64,000 nucleotides of DNA from Betaproteobacteria bacterium (lineage in GTDB: Bacteria; Pseudomonadota; Gammaproteobacteria; Burkholderiales; Casimicrobiaceae), in the NCBI GenBank assembly GCA_027492485.1, contig JAPUER010000066.1, positions 96,514 through 160,513 of the forward strand, read 5' to 3'. Within the stretch, counting starts at the first letter, position 1; each line of letters begins with the position of its first letter. This document shows, in pieces, positions 16,636 to 24,912 of this stretch. The notes under the pieces were generated by a model. That model was given only the letters and a program-made list of their open reading frames with translations. It was not told the DNA's origin and made no database searches. The position numbers and the translations under genes were made by a program.

Positions 16636-18198
16636 TCAGTCCAGCAACTTCAACCGCTGCACCTTGCCCGACGGGCCTTTCGGCAGTTCGTCGACGAAGC
16701 GGAATACGCCGGGGGTCTTGTAGCGTCCGAGTTGCGCGATGCAGTGCTCGCGCAGCGCCGCTTCGTCCGCCGCTGCGCCCGGTTTGAGCACGACGGCAGC
16801 GAGGATGTCCTGGCCGTAGTTCTTGTCGGGGATGCCGACGGCGGCGGCCTCCAGTACGGCCGGGTGCGCCAGCAGCGCTTCGTCGATCTCGCGCGGCGCG
16901 ATGTTTTCGCCGCCCTTGATGATCAGCTCCTTGATGCGGCCGGTGACGAAGTAAAAACCGTCGCCGTCGCGATGGCCGAGGTCGCCGGTGCGCAGCCAGC
17001 CGTCCGCGGTGAGCGCTTCGGCGGTCTTGTCCGGTGCATGCCAGTAGCCGGACATGACGTTGTCGCCGCGCAATTGCAGCTCGCCGGTGGTGTTGTCGGG
17101 CAGCACGGCGCCGCTCTCCACGGCCACCACACGGGCGGCGACGCCGCAGGGCAGGCCGGGGGTGCCGTATTTGCGCTGAGCCGCGTCCTGCGGGTTGCAG
17201 AACACGACGGAGGCGCACTCGGTCATGCCCATCGCCTCGATCACGCCGATGCCGAATCGCTGCTCGAAGGCGCGATGCTGGTCCGGCGGCAGCGGGGCCG
17301 ACGCCGAGCGGGCGAAGCGGATGAAGGGGCGCGCGGGCTCGCTGGCATCGCCTTCCGGCGCTGCATTGAGCAGATAGGCAATGATGGTTGGCACCACGTT
17401 GATCCAGCTCGGCTGCCAGGTGTCGACCCAGCCCCACCAGGCGGATGCCGAGAAGCGGTGCGGCGTGACGATGCTGCCGCCGCTGACGAACGGCGACAGC
17501 GTGGCGATGCACTGCCCGTTGATGTGATAGAGCGGCAGCGAGGAGAGCACGCGGTCGGCCGCCGTCAGGCCGTGCCAGTCGGCGACGGTGCGCGCGGCGT
17601 GCAGCAGGTTCTGGTGGCTGAGCAGCGCGCCCTTGGGCTGGCCGGTGGTGCCCGAGGTGTACATCAGCAGCGCCGGGTCGTCCGCCTGCGGGGGCACGCT
17701 GGTGGCCGCGCCGGCGGCGTGGGGCAGTTGCGTGGCGAGCGGTGCGTCGACGTCGATGCTGACGACGTCGATGCGGGCGGCCGCGGATTCGCCCGGCAGC
17801 AGCGCGATGGCGGCGGCGAATGTCGCGGCGTGCTCGGCGGACACGAACACGCAGCGCACGCCGCTGTGCGCCAGCACGTAGGCGAGCTGTGGCGGTTGCG
17901 ACAGCAGGTTGAGCGGCACCGTGACGCGGCCGTCGATCATCGTCGCCAGAAACAGCGCACTGGTGGCGAGCCCGTTGGGCAACAGAAAACCGACGTGCGC
18001 GCCGGTGCCGATGCCGCGTGCGGCCAACTGGGCGTCGAGTGCCGCAACGTCGGCCGCCAGTCCGCCGTAGGTCAAACGGCGGCCGGTCTCGGGCGCGAGC
18101 AGCAGCGGCGCGTCCGGTCGCGCTTGGCGGTGGTGGGCGAATACGCCGGCGAGCGTGGCGCCAGACGCGGCGTCGGAAGCGGTGGCGGACGGAGTCAT
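16636..18198 (-). CDS. sauT: AMP-forming CoA ligase, candidate sulfoacetate-CoA ligase (SauT-like)
   Basis: This is an ANL-superfamily enzyme (520 aa) that activates a carboxylate with ATP and joins it to CoA. The adenylate motif is TSGTTGQPKG at residues 181-190; later motifs are GMTECASVVF, WLRTGDLGHRDGDGFYFVTGR, and the catalytic Lys region PKGPSGKVQR near the C-terminus. Sequence alone does not fix the substrate. Context does: it follows an acylating aldehyde dehydrogenase, a TctC receptor and Xsc, as in the sulfoacetate route of Cupriavidus necator (sauT-sauS-xsc-pta). 152 bases separate it from the dehydrogenase gene. Confidence 0.68.
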   Translation of the reverse strand: MTPSATASDAASGATLAGVFAHHRQARPDAPLLLAPETGRRLTYGGLAADVAALDAQLAARGIGTGAHVGFLLPNGLATSALFLATMIDGRVTVPLNLLSQPPQLAYVLAHSGVRCVFVSAEHAATFAAAIALLPGESAAARIDVVSIDVDAPLATQLPHAAGAATSVPPQADDPALLMYTSGTTGQPKGALLSHQNLLHAARTVADWHGLTAADRVLSSLPLYHINGQCIATLSPFVSGGSIVTPHRFSASAWWGWVDTWQPSWINVVPTIIAYLLNAAPEGDASEPARPFIRFARSASAPLPPDQHRAFEQRFGIGVIEAMGMTECASVVFCNPQDAAQRKYGTPGLPCGVAARVVAVESGAVLPDNTTGELQLRGDNVMSGYWHAPDKTAEALTADGWLRTGDLGHRDGDGFYFVTGRIKELIIKGGENIAPREIDEALLAHPAVLEAAAVGIPDKNYGQDILAAVVLKPGAAADEAALREHCIAQLGRYKTPGVFRFVDELPKGPSGKVQRLKLLD

Positions 18199-18300
18199 CG
18201 GAAAGTGGAAAGAACGTGCGGGGCGTCGCAGTGAAACCGGTCATCCCGGGGGCAGCAGCTTATGCCTGAAAGCGCCATTCTAATTGGGCTCGGAGCCTAA

Positions 18301-18350
18301 AACGGCCATAAGTCGACTTTTGGCAATTTTACGCGCCAAGCCCAACACAA
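18301..18350. repeat. GTCGAC-AATTTT-CGCGC motif, intergenic
   Basis: The stretch has AAGTCGACTT, then AATTTT seven bases on, then CGCGCCAAGCCC. A similar layout occurs at 11081-11103 and, with more change, at 35741-35772. It could be a regulatory site or the remnant of a dispersed repeat. Confidence 0.35.
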
Positions 18351-19784
18351 TCACGCGCTGAGGCCAGAAGCTGCTCCGCCGCGACCGGTGGCAGCGAGGT
18401 AGTCGCCAAGCAGCGCAGCCGGGTCTGCCGGTCGCGCCGCGATGGGCCGCGCGATGCGGGTGATGTTGAGGAAATGGCGGTAGCCGAGGTTCTCGGAGAA
18501 ACTGTTGCCGCCCCAGGTGCCGCAGCCCATCGACAGCGAAAACGGCAGGCCGTTGTCGAAGCTGCCGCCGGTGGCGATGCAGTGCGCCTGATTGACGATC
18601 ACGCGCGCTACGGGCAAGGCGAGGCCGAGTTGCAGCGCCAGCGCGTTGGCCACCTCTGGCGCCGCGTGCAGCCCCACCGAATGCCCGGCGCCCTGATAGC
18701 GGTAGATCGCCGCGACCTGCGTGGCAGCGGCGTCGAAGCCGTCGGCGCGGTAAACCGTCAGCACCGGCGACAGTTTTTCGCCGGAGAACGGGTAGTCGGG
18801 GCCGGCGCCTGTCTCCTCGACCATCAGCACGCGGGCGTTGGCGGCGCGGGCGATGCCGGCCGCCTGCGCAATCTCGCCGGCGGTCTTCGCCGTGAGATCG
18901 CCGGAGAGCTTGCCGGCCGGGAACAGCGCGGCCTGCAGCTGCGCTTTTTCGCCGCCGTCGAGCAGCACCGCGCCCTGCGCCGCCAGCGCGGCCAGCATCG
19001 GCGCGTACACGGCGGCGTCGATCACCACGCTGTTCTCACTGGAACAACTGGTGGCATTGTCGAAGGTTTTCGAGCGCACGATGCGCTCGGCGGCTGCGGC
19101 GAGATCGGCGCTCGGGTGCACGATCACCGACACATTGCCGGCACCGACGCCGAACGCCGGCGTGCCGCTCGAATAGGCGGCTTTGATGTTGGACTGCGAG
19201 CCGGTGGCGACTACCAGATCGACCTGGCGCAAAAGCTCGTTGGTCAGCGCCTTGTTCACCGGCGCCGGCAACAGTTGCACCAGATCGCGCGGTGCGCCGA
19301 TGCGGTCGAATTCCTCATGCACGAAGCCAAGCAGCAGCGCCGCCGTGGAGTAGCCCTTCGGCGACGGCGCCAGGATGATCGCGTTGCGGCCCTTCATCGC
19401 GTTGATGATCATGTTGGCCGGCGTCGCACCGGGATTGGTGGAGGGCGTGATGGCGCCCACCACGCCGGCCGGGCGCGCGATTTCGGTGACGCCGAGCGCG
19501 GCGTCTTCGGCGATCACGCCGACCGAGCGCGCGCCGGCGAGGTCGCGCAACAGGCCCAGCGTTTTGCGGTGGTTCTTCTGGATCTTGTCGGCGACGTTGC
19601 CGAGGCCGGTGTCGCGCACCGCAAGCTCGGCCAGCGCGCGGTTGCGGGCAGGCGCCATGATCGCCCAGGCGACGGCGGCCACCAGACGGTCGGCACCTGC
19701 TTGGTCGTAGCCGTCGGCGACCGCCTGCGCCGCCCGCGCGCGGACGATCAGCCCGGCGACGATGTCCGCTTCCTGCGACTGCAT
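18351..19784 (-). CDS. sauS: Acylating aldehyde dehydrogenase, candidate sulfoacetaldehyde dehydrogenase (SauS-like)
   Basis: The 477-aa protein belongs to the CoA-acylating aldehyde dehydrogenase group. The active-site Cys is C247 in NATSCSSENS; a cofactor segment GVVGAITPSTNPGATP lies near residue 107 and FGVGAGNVSV near 211. In sulfoacetate degraders SauS reduces sulfoacetyl-CoA with NAD(P)H to sulfoacetaldehyde, the substrate of Xsc, whose gene lies just upstream. The ATG at 19784 is 8 bases past the tctC stop; the frame runs on to 20018 but overlaps tctC. Other CoA-linked aldehydes cannot be excluded from sequence. Confidence 0.78.
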   Translation of the reverse strand: MQSQEADIVAGLIVRARAAQAVADGYDQAGADRLVAAVAWAIMAPARNRALAELAVRDTGLGNVADKIQKNHRKTLGLLRDLAGARSVGVIAEDAALGVTEIARPAGVVGAITPSTNPGATPANMIINAMKGRNAIILAPSPKGYSTAALLLGFVHEEFDRIGAPRDLVQLLPAPVNKALTNELLRQVDLVVATGSQSNIKAAYSSGTPAFGVGAGNVSVIVHPSADLAAAAERIVRSKTFDNATSCSSENSVVIDAAVYAPMLAALAAQGAVLLDGGEKAQLQAALFPAGKLSGDLTAKTAGEIAQAAGIARAANARVLMVEETGAGPDYPFSGEKLSPVLTVYRADGFDAAATQVAAIYRYQGAGHSVGLHAAPEVANALALQLGLALPVARVIVNQAHCIATGGSFDNGLPFSLSMGCGTWGGNSFSENLGYRHFLNITRIARPIAARPADPAALLGDYLAATGRGGAASGLSA

Positions 19785-19792
19785 CGACGGGC

Positions 19793-20794
19793 TCAGTTGT
19801 CGACCTTGGCCCCGGATGCCTTGGCCACCTTGGCCCAGCGCTCCATCTCGGCCTTGACGAATTTGGCGAATTCGGCCGGCGGCATGCCACCGGCGTCGGC
19901 GGCGGCGTTGGCCCAATTGAGCTTGACCGCCGGGTCGTCCAGCGCCTTGACGATTTCCTTGTACATCTTGTCGACGATCTCCGGCGGCGTGCCTTTCACC
20001 GCCCACACCGCGTACCACTGCGAGACTTCGCTGTTCGGATAGCCCTGCTCCGCCAGCGTCGGGATGTCGGGATACTGAGGCGAGCGTTGCGCCGCCATCA
20101 GCCCGAGCGGACGCGCCTTGCCGGAGCGGATCTGGGCGGCGGTGGCGCTCATGCCGTCGATCAGCACGTCGAGCGAACCGCCGAGGAAATCCTGCATCGC
20201 CGGGCCCATGCCTTTGTAGGGAACGTGCACCAGATCGATGTGATTGGCGAGCTTGAACAGTTCGCCCGTCAAGTGCTGCGAGGTGCCCGAGCCCGGCGAG
20301 CCGAAATTGAGTTTGCCCGGGTTCGCCTTGGCGTAGTCGACCAAGTCCTTGACGGTCTTCACGTTTGGCAGCTTGTTCGGCTGCGCGGCGATCACGAATG
20401 GCATGATCGCCAGCAGCGTGACCGGCACGAAATCCTTCTCGATGTCATAGGACAGCTTCGGGTAAATCGACGGTGCGATGCTGTGATGCACGGCGCCGAT
20501 CAGGAAGGTGTAGCCATCCGGCGCGGCGCGGGCGGCCTGCGCGGCGCCGACCGTGCCCCCGGCACCGCCGATGTTCTCGACGATGAACTGCTGGCCGGTC
20601 TGCTTGGTCAACTGCGCCGACAGCGGCCGGGCAAAGGTGTCGGTGCCGCCGCCGGCGGGGAACGGATTGATCAGCCTGACCGGTTTGCTCGGCCAGGCTT
20701 GCGCCAGCGCAGTCTGCGAAAAACCAAGACCGGCCAGCGCGATTGCCGTCAAGGTGGCAGAGAGCGATCGCGAAACAGGGAACAGACGGGACAC
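19793..20794 (-). CDS. TctC/Bug-family periplasmic substrate-binding protein
   Basis: Tripartite tricarboxylate transporter receptors bind carboxylates in the periplasm. This one has a signal peptide (ending SQTALAQA), then WPSKPVRLINPFPAGGGTDTF and the typical NIGGAGGTVGA loop, GSPGSGTSQHL, and VPYKGMGPAMQDFLGG. The GTG start has a near-perfect AGGAGG box. Total length is 333 aa. It sits between xsc and the acylating dehydrogenase gene, so its ligand may be the sulfonate degraded here. No TctA or TctB membrane subunit is found in the window, so it either shares one encoded elsewhere or serves a different role. Confidence 0.9.
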   Translation of the reverse strand: MSRLFPVSRSLSATLTAIALAGLGFSQTALAQAWPSKPVRLINPFPAGGGTDTFARPLSAQLTKQTGQQFIVENIGGAGGTVGAAQAARAAPDGYTFLIGAVHHSIAPSIYPKLSYDIEKDFVPVTLLAIMPFVIAAQPNKLPNVKTVKDLVDYAKANPGKLNFGSPGSGTSQHLTGELFKLANHIDLVHVPYKGMGPAMQDFLGGSLDVLIDGMSATAAQIRSGKARPLGLMAAQRSPQYPDIPTLAEQGYPNSEVSQWYAVWAVKGTPPEIVDKMYKEIVKALDDPAVKLNWANAAADAGGMPPAEFAKFVKAEMERWAKVAKASGAKVDN

Positions 20795-20984
20795 AGCAAC
20801 CTCCTCGGGTGAAATGGCATTGCGGCACAGGGACGGTGATTGAACCGCTTGCTCGGGCGTGCCGCCGCGACCTTGATACTAGCCGACCGCGATGACGGCG
20901 TCATTGGCGCAATCCCGCGTCGGCATTCTTCGCGCCATAGCGCGCGGCAACAGTCCCTCCCGACCGTCGCCGCGCATGACCTCG

Positions 20985-22832
20985 CTAGCGCTTGATCTCC
21001 GTGTGCTTGTACTTCGGCAGGAAACGCGTCGGCAGCGCCAGCGCGTCGCGGCGGAACGGGTCGCCCAGCTCCTTGGTCACCATGACCTCGATGATCGTCG
21101 TCTTGCCGCGCTTCTGCGCCGCGCAGGCTTCGCGCAGCGCCGGGCCGACGTCGGACAGCTCGTCGATGCGCAGCCCCTCCGCGCCCATCGCCACCGCCAC
21201 ATTGGCCCAGTGCGGCTGGTTGTCGAGCGCCACACCGAGGTAGCGGTGGTTGTAGAAGTCGACGTGATTCTTCTTCTCGGCGCCCCACTGGCCGTTGTTG
21301 AACACCACGGCCGTCACCGGGATGTTCTCGCGCACGCAGGTCTGTATCTCGTTGAAGCTGATGCCCCAGGCGCCGTCGCCGACGTAAGCGATGGCCGGCC
21401 GGTCGGGCGCGGCGAGCTTGGCGCCGATGATGGTCGGGAAAGCGTAGCCGCAGTTGCCGAAGCTCATCGCGGCGAACATCGAACGCGGTTCGTTGAAACG
21501 CAGGTAACTATTGGACACCGAGCAGATGTTGCCGATGTCGGTGGACACCATTGCCCGCGCCGGCATCGCTTTTTCGAGCTCGCGCAGCATTTGCCGCGGG
21601 TGCATGTAGCGCGATGCGGCGGAAACCTCCAGCGAATAGGCGTCGCGCTCCTGCGTCCAGCCGTCGAGTTCTTTTTCCCAGGCCTTCTTCTCTCTCGCCA
21701 CCGTGGCGAGACGGCTGTCGCGGTTGGCGTGACAGGCGAGCGACTTGCCCTTGAGCCGCGCCGCCAGCGCCAGCGCCGCCGCTCGGGCGTCGCCGCAGAT
21801 GCCGACCGAAATCTTCTTGACCAGCCCCAGCATCTTGGCGTCGGCGTCGATCTGGATGATCTTGGCGTTCTTCGGCCAGTAGTCGAGACCGTGTTGCGGC
21901 AAGGTGCCGAACGGGCCGAGGCGGGTACCGAGCGCGAGCACCACGTCGGCCTTGCTGATCAGCTTCATCGCCGCCTTCGAGCCTTGATAGCCGAGCGGGC
22001 CGCACCACAGGCGATGCGCGGCGGGGAAGCTGTCGTTGTGCAGATAGCTGTTGCAGACCGGCGCGTCGAGCAGCTCGGCCAGCTTCACCGCCGCGTCGGT
22101 GCCGTTGGCCATGATCACGCCGCCGCCGGCGAGGATGACCGGGAATTTGGCCTTCGCCAGCAGTTCGGCGGCGTCGTCGAGCGCCTTTTCGCCGCCGACA
22201 CCACGTTCGACGACGATCGGCGCCGGAATTTCAAAGTCGCCATCGCCGTAGAAAAAGTCGCGCGGAATATTGAGCTGGGTCGGGCCGAGCTCGATGTGGG
22301 CGCGGTCGAACGCACGCGCAGTCAGCTCCGCCATGCGCAGCTTGTTGTTGACGTGCGACTGGAACTTGGTGATCTTGGAGAAGATCGGCAGTTGTTCGGT
22401 TTCCTGAAAGCCGCCGAGACCCAGCGTCATCGAGCCGGTTTCCGGCGTGATGACGACCACCGGCGAGTGCGCCCAGTAGGCGGCGGCCGTGGCGGTGACG
22501 AAGTTGGTGATGCCGGGGCCGTTCTGCCCAATGCAGACGCCGTGCCGGCCAGACACGCGGGAATAGCCGTCGGCCATGTGGCCGGCGCCCTGCTCATGCG
22601 CGACCGAGATGAAGCGGATGCCGGCGCTCGGGAACAGGTCGAGCGCATCCATGTAGGCCGAACCGACGATGCCGAACACATCGGTGACGCCCTGCGCCAC
22701 TAACGTCTCGACGAAGGCCTCGGACGGTGTCATGCGCGTCTTGCCCTGGGTGACGCGGCGGTCGACTTTCGGCCCGGCCGGCGCTTTGCGGCGGGCCGGG
22801 GCTGCGGATTTCTTCTTTGTCGCGTTTGTCAT
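20985..22832 (-). CDS. xsc: Sulfoacetaldehyde acetyltransferase
   Basis: Xsc is a thiamine-diphosphate enzyme that splits sulfoacetaldehyde with phosphate into acetyl phosphate and sulfite. The 615-aa protein carries Xsc-specific blocks: TDVFGIVGSAYMDALDLFP, AHEQGAGHMADGYSRVSGRH, GQNGPGITNFVTA, GPTQLNIPRDFFYGD. The ThDP motif GDGAWG...NNGQWGAEKKN begins near residue 483. A ~33-residue Lys/Ala/Arg-rich N-terminal extension precedes the conserved MTPSEAFVE; an AGAGGT box supports the long start. It is divergent from the IclR gene, which probably controls it. Confidence 0.93.
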   Translation of the reverse strand: MTNATKKKSAAPARRKAPAGPKVDRRVTQGKTRMTPSEAFVETLVAQGVTDVFGIVGSAYMDALDLFPSAGIRFISVAHEQGAGHMADGYSRVSGRHGVCIGQNGPGITNFVTATAAAYWAHSPVVVITPETGSMTLGLGGFQETEQLPIFSKITKFQSHVNNKLRMAELTARAFDRAHIELGPTQLNIPRDFFYGDGDFEIPAPIVVERGVGGEKALDDAAELLAKAKFPVILAGGGVIMANGTDAAVKLAELLDAPVCNSYLHNDSFPAAHRLWCGPLGYQGSKAAMKLISKADVVLALGTRLGPFGTLPQHGLDYWPKNAKIIQIDADAKMLGLVKKISVGICGDARAAALALAARLKGKSLACHANRDSRLATVAREKKAWEKELDGWTQERDAYSLEVSAASRYMHPRQMLRELEKAMPARAMVSTDIGNICSVSNSYLRFNEPRSMFAAMSFGNCGYAFPTIIGAKLAAPDRPAIAYVGDGAWGISFNEIQTCVRENIPVTAVVFNNGQWGAEKKNHVDFYNHRYLGVALDNQPHWANVAVAMGAEGLRIDELSDVGPALREACAAQKRGKTTIIEVMVTKELGDPFRRDALALPTRFLPKYKHTEIKR

Positions 22833-22867
22833 GGCTGACCTCTGTAGGCTGACGTCATTTACGATGA

Positions 22868-22879
22868 CGCAAGTTTGCG
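22868..22879. promoter_or_regulatory. Candidate operator, xsc/IclR intergenic region
   Basis: A CGCAA-GT-TTGCG inverted repeat lies 36 bases upstream of the xsc start in the divergent control region. It has the size and symmetry expected for an IclR-type site, but this rests on position and symmetry only. Confidence 0.3.
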
Positions 22880-22938
22880 CGCCGGCCTCCGTTACGCATG
22901 TTGCGGTGCGCGGAAAACGAATCTCCCGGTTTCATTTT

Positions 22939-22966
22939 TTGTCATTAGGGTCGGTTTGTGCATAAT
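22939..22966 (+). promoter_or_regulatory. Sigma-70 type promoter of the IclR gene
   Basis: TTGTCA and CATAAT are separated by 16 bases, each matching the consensus in five of six positions. The predicted start is about 20 bases before the ATG at 22995. Confidence 0.6.
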
Positions 22967-22994
22967 GCGGATTCGACCAACTTAGGACCATAAG

Positions 22995-23783
22995 ATGTCG
23001 GCAGAACAGGAAGAAGCGCACCGCGACAGCCGCGAAGCAGGATCGGCAGCGCTCAGGTCGCTGGCGGTGATGGAGTTTGTCGCCAACAGCGAGCGCTCGG
23101 TGAGCCTCACCGAGATCATGCAGGCGGTCAGCCTGCCGAAGCCGACCGTGTTCCGCATCCTGACCACGCTGGAGGAAGCCGGCATGCTGTTGCGCGAGCC
23201 GGACGCCAAGCGCTACGTGCCCGGTGAACGCCTGGCCAATCTCGCCGCCAATGTGCTGCTGCATTCGCCACACCGCTCGGCGCGCCGCGCCATTCTGGAA
23301 GAGCTGGTGGAAAAGGTGGGCGAAACCTGCAACCTGACCATTCCCAACGGCCACTACGTCATGTATCTCGACCGCGTCGAGTCGTCGTGGCCGCTGCGCA
23401 TCAATTTGCACGCGGGCTCCAAGGTGCCGCTCTATGCCAGCGCCAGCGGCAAGCTGTTTCTCGCCCACTCGCCGAAACGCATGCGCGATCGCCTGCTGAC
23501 CAGCGCGCCGCTGATCGGGCATACCAAGAACACACTGACGTCGTTGCGACAACTCGAACTGGAGTTCACCAAGATCCGGCGCAGTGGCTACGCCGTGGAC
23601 AACGAGGAATATCTGGCCGGCATCTGCTGTCTGGCAGCGCCGGTGATGAACGACCAGGAGCGTGTGGTCGCTGCCGTGGCGATTCACGGTCCGGTGTCGC
23701 GCATGAATGTGGCGCAGGCGATCGAGTTCTATCCGGTGTTGAAGGAAGCGGCGGAGCAGATTGGCCAGACGCTCGACTGGTAG
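22995..23783 (+). CDS. IclR-family transcriptional regulator (candidate regulator of the sulfonate island)
   Basis: This 262-aa protein has an N-terminal winged helix-turn-helix (residues ~18-75, SLTEIMQAVSLPKPTVFRIL) and a C-terminal IclR effector domain (~85-260, with YLDRVESSWPLRINLHAGSKVPLYASASGKLFLA). An AGGA box lies 8 bases before the ATG. It is divergent from xsc and directly precedes pta, so control of the sulfonate genes by an intermediate is the obvious reading. It corresponds in position to sauR of C. necator; the ligand is unknown. Confidence 0.9.
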   Translation: MSAEQEEAHRDSREAGSAALRSLAVMEFVANSERSVSLTEIMQAVSLPKPTVFRILTTLEEAGMLLREPDAKRYVPGERLANLAANVLLHSPHRSARRAILEELVEKVGETCNLTIPNGHYVMYLDRVESSWPLRINLHAGSKVPLYASASGKLFLAHSPKRMRDRLLTSAPLIGHTKNTLTSLRQLELEFTKIRRSGYAVDNEEYLAGICCLAAPVMNDQERVVAAVAIHGPVSRMNVAQAIEFYPVLKEAAEQIGQTLDW

Positions 23784-23794
23784 CGAGGCGAGCC

Positions 23795-24748
23795 GTGCCG
23801 GCGCAGCAGCCGAATAGCCATCCGCGCTTGCTGGCGCTCATCGAGCGCGCGCAATCGCACGCGCCGACGACGACTGCGGTCGTCTATCCGTGCGAGGCCT
23901 CGGCCCTCAAGGCGACCATGGACGCCGCTGCATTTGGCCTGATTCGGCCGGTGCTGTACGGACCGACGAGCGAAATTCGGGCGGTCGCGGCGAAAGCGCA
24001 ACTCGATCTGGCGGCCACTGCAGTCGATTTTGTCGAGTGCGGTGCGTCACCGGTCGAGGCCGCGCGACGGGCGGTGTCCGATGCCGCCACCGGTGCCATC
24101 CAGGTGCTGATGAAAGGCAGCTTGCACAGCGACGAACTGCTGGGCGCCGTCCTCGCGCGCGACGGTGGCCTGCGTGGGTCGCAGCGGCTGACGCATACCT
24201 TTGTCTTCGACGCGCCGAGATATCACAAGCTGCTCGGCGTGACCGACGCGGTGGTCAACATCTGCCCCGACCTGCGCACCAAGCGGGACGCGGTGGCGGC
24301 CGCCTGCGAGGCTTTCCGCCGGCTTGGCGTGGCGCGCCCCGCCGTGGCAGTCGTCACCGCCATCGAAACGGTCAATCAGGCGATACCGGCGACGCTCGAC
24401 GCCAGGGAACTGGTGGCATTGGCCGGGCAAGGGGCGTTTGGCGAGGCGATCGTCGATGGCCCGTTTGGCTTCGATAATGCAATTTCGGCGGAGGCCGCGC
24501 GGATCAAGGGGCTGGGTTCCCGCGTTGCCGGCGACCCGGATATCCTGCTGGTACCGGATCTCAACGCTGGCAATATTTTGTACAAAAGCCTCGTCTACCT
24601 TGGCGGGGCCGAGTGCGCTGGCGTGGTTCTCGGCGCGCGGGTGCCGGTGGTCCTGACCAGCCGGGCCGACTCGCCGTTCAGCCGGATTGCGTCCTGTGCG
24701 CTCGCCAATATCCTTGCGCTGGATCAAGCGGGGAGGCCGATTTGCTAA
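23795..24748 (+). CDS. pta: Phosphate acetyltransferase
   Basis: Pta turns acetyl phosphate into acetyl-CoA, closing the Xsc route. The 317-aa short form has the PTA_PTB fold: VVYPCEASALKATMDAA, QVLMKGSLHSDELLGAVL, THTFVFDAPRYHKLLGVTDAVVNI, and DILLVPDLNAGNILYKSLVYLGGA. Translation begins at a GTG after a GAGGCGAGCC stretch, 11 bases beyond the IclR stop; the same frame runs further upstream but overlaps the regulator. It lacks the long N-terminal half of enterobacterial Pta. The regulator and pta probably share a transcript. Confidence 0.9.
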   Translation: MPAQQPNSHPRLLALIERAQSHAPTTTAVVYPCEASALKATMDAAAFGLIRPVLYGPTSEIRAVAAKAQLDLAATAVDFVECGASPVEAARRAVSDAATGAIQVLMKGSLHSDELLGAVLARDGGLRGSQRLTHTFVFDAPRYHKLLGVTDAVVNICPDLRTKRDAVAAACEAFRRLGVARPAVAVVTAIETVNQAIPATLDARELVALAGQGAFGEAIVDGPFGFDNAISAEAARIKGLGSRVAGDPDILLVPDLNAGNILYKSLVYLGGAECAGVVLGARVPVVLTSRADSPFSRIASCALANILALDQAGRPIC

Positions 24749-24836
24749 ACTTTCAAGGTTTTTCGGGGCTCCGCTACGATCTCGACAGGTCGACAATACG
24801 ACTGCAGTCGCGGACCGGCGGAGGCGCGTTTCTCTA

Positions 24837-24889
24837 CCAGCACCAAAGCAGTGCTGGCCATTACGGGACACGGGGTTGCATTCGCAACC
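24837..24889. other. Two hairpins between pta and coxB
   Basis: A CCAGCAC/GTGCTGG stem (24837-24857) and a GGTTGC/GCAACC stem with ATTC loop (24874-24889) lie in the 164-base gap. Neither has a T run. They may end pta mRNA or structure the coxB leader. Confidence 0.4.
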
Positions 24890-24912
24890 TGTCGTGAAAT
24901 TGGGGTGTAGTC

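Noticed and set aside
16558-18234. Plus-strand and second minus-strand frames across the CoA ligase gene
   Set aside because: Both lack motifs; the ANL enzyme motifs lie in the 16636-18198 minus frame.
20892-22703. 603-codon plus-strand frame opposite xsc
   Set aside because: Shadow of the GC-rich third positions of xsc.
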